From: Bacteroidales bacterium
GTDB taxonomy: Bacteria > Bacteroidota > Bacteroidia > Bacteroidales > VadinHA17
Length of the DNA stretch: 35,123 nucleotides
Assembly (NCBI GenBank): GCA_012517605.1
Contig: JAAYUS010000204.1
Coordinates: 1-35,123 of the forward strand
Reading direction: 5' to 3'
Shown here piece by piece: positions 34,405-35,123 of the stretch (positions are counted from its first letter, which is position 1; each line of letters begins with the position of its first letter). A program made the translations under genes and the position numbers. The notes under the pieces are model-generated. The model searched no databases and was not told the DNA's origin. It worked only from the letters and a program-made list of their open reading frames with translations.

Positions 34405-34412
34405 TAAATTTG
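34405..34412 (+). promoter_or_regulatory. Likely -7 box of the kdsD-type gene
   Basis: TAAATTTG matches the consensus, 22 bp before the ATG; no TTTG at -33. The rest of the 238-bp gap (34197-34434) is AT-rich and holds only an imperfect palindrome around TTTAATTAAA near 34225. Confidence 0.5.
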
Positions 34413-34434
34413 GACCCGTTTTCAATTTTCAGCT

Positions 34435-35055
34435 ATGAAGGAAAGAGTAGAAAAGATATTTGAAAGTGAAGCTTCGGCAATAAAAAAGATACCCGTTACA
34501 GACAGTTTTGACAAGGTAACAGAAATAATCTACGAGCATATCCATAAAAAAAACGGTAAACTCGTAACCAGCGGCATGGGAAAAGCCGGGCAGATTGCAC
34601 ACAATATAGCAACCACTTTCAGTTCGACAGGTACACCTGCAGTTTTCCTTCATCCAAGTGAAGCCCAGCATGGTGATCTTGGAGTGCTTCAGGAGAATGA
34701 TGTCCTGCTGGCAATTTCAAATTCAGGAAAAACACGTGAAATCATAGAACTTATAGACCTGAAGAACAGTTTATTCCCTTCCATACCAGTTATAGTCATT
34801 ACAGGCAATGATGCCAGTCCCCTCGCCCTGAAGGCTGATTATTTCATTTCCACGGGTTCTCCATCTGAAGTCTGTCCCCTGGGGCTCACACCCACAACCT
34901 CAACAACCGTGTTTACGGTGATAGGGGATGCACTTGTGGTGCTTATGATGGAAAGGATAGGTTTTACTGCGGAAGATTATTCCAAACGCCATCACGGGGG
35001 TTATCTGGGAGTAAAATCGAGGGAAAAGTCAGGTCATTCAGGCAAGGTATCCTGA
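34435..35055 (+). CDS. kdsD: Arabinose-5-phosphate isomerase, SIS domain only
   Basis: 206 residues, a single SIS domain. LVTSGMGKAGQIAHNIATTF, STGTPAVFLHPSEAQHGDLG and LLAISNSGKTREI are the KpsF/GutQ motifs, and the conserved histidine is in EAQHGDLG. PLGLTPTTSTT and KRHHGGYLG complete the domain. The enzyme turns ribulose-5-phosphate into arabinose-5-phosphate, the first step to Kdo for LPS. Classical KdsD has about 320 residues with two CBS domains, absent here. The stop codon at 35053 comes right after the SIS domain and no CBS-like frame follows, so this is a short form, not a visible frameshift. SIS-only forms are known in Bacteroides. Confidence 0.9.
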   Translation: MKERVEKIFESEASAIKKIPVTDSFDKVTEIIYEHIHKKNGKLVTSGMGKAGQIAHNIATTFSSTGTPAVFLHPSEAQHGDLGVLQENDVLLAISNSGKTREIIELIDLKNSLFPSIPVIVITGNDASPLALKADYFISTGSPSEVCPLGLTPTTSTTVFTVIGDALVVLMMERIGFTAEDYSKRHHGGYLGVKSREKSGHSGKVS

Positions 35056-35061
35056 ATTTAT

Positions 35062-35092
35062 TTTGCAGCCTTTCCAAAAAAGATTAGATTTG
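35062..35092 (+). promoter_or_regulatory. Promoter pointing out of the right edge
   Basis: TTTG (35062-35065), 19 bp, TAGATTTG (35085-35092), a perfect match. Its gene starts beyond the window, so the kdsD-type gene and the next gene are probably separate units. Confidence 0.65.
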
Positions 35093-35123
35093 AAAATTCT
35101 GATTGTTTAATAAACAAAACCCA

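Noticed and set aside
1-35123. CRISPR array, insertion sequence, prophage, toxin-antitoxin or other defence island
   Set aside because: No spaced repeat series, transposase, integrase, terminal inverted repeat pair or small toxin-like gene pair was found; gene content is core throughout.

Overview
The window looks like a piece of chromosome from a member of the Bacteroidota, most likely a Bacteroidales-type free-living or environmental relative. The evidence is internal. Promoters fit the Bacteroidota pattern TTTG-N18/19-TAnnTTTG, with five strong examples. The gene families are typical of the phylum: a PorE-like TPR/PD40/OmpA protein, a DUF4293 membrane protein, a DUF1343 muramidase-type protein, a linked pyrB-pyrI pair and a zapB-like/zapA/6S RNA/rny cluster. 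Coding density is high and I see no insertion sequence, integrase, phage gene, CRISPR array or toxin-antitoxin pair. This is mostly core and housekeeping DNA; no convincing new defence or mobile system is visible.

Left part (1-10.4 kb): the tail of a TPR protein and a degenerate histidine-kinase-like protein end at a clear terminator. On the minus strand a likely operon runs 5'-nucleotidase-type lipoprotein, queE, then the PorE-like outer-membrane protein. A DUF1343 protein diverges from it. A single-domain response regulator lies directly behind a GroES-fold gene. Next come a YigZ-family protein, the two aspartate transcarbamoylase subunits (pyrimidine synthesis), and a convergent DUF4293 membrane protein.

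Middle (10.5-21.7 kb): a complete RND efflux operon (adaptor, pump, TolC-type channel) follows a promoter with a short direct repeat. A uridine-phosphorylase-like gene comes next. On the minus strand there is a long run: a coiled-coil protein, zapA, a roughly 200-nt RNA that folds like 6S RNA, rny (RNase Y), a UDP-GlcNAc 2-epimerase and a WbpP-type UDP-sugar 4-epimerase. The run joins cell division, RNA metabolism and surface-sugar precursor supply.

Right part (21.8-35.1 kb): an M23 endopeptidase, a sugar-nucleotidyltransferase-like protein, CutC, a C69 dipeptidase and ribosomal protein L19 are followed by a 940-residue AsmA-family protein. Its C-terminus is a run of nine 11-residue repeats, which I consider the most unusual protein feature here. 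Then come tRNA-Arg(ACG), a membrane-anchored WbpM/CapD-type nucleotide-sugar dehydratase, a CE7-type acetyl esterase and a SIS-only arabinose-5-phosphate isomerase (Kdo/LPS precursor). A perfectly formed promoter at the right edge points into the next gene. The surface-polysaccharide theme (WecB, WbpP, WbpM-like, KdsD, nucleotidyltransferase) recurs, but the genes are dispersed rather than forming a single capsule locus.
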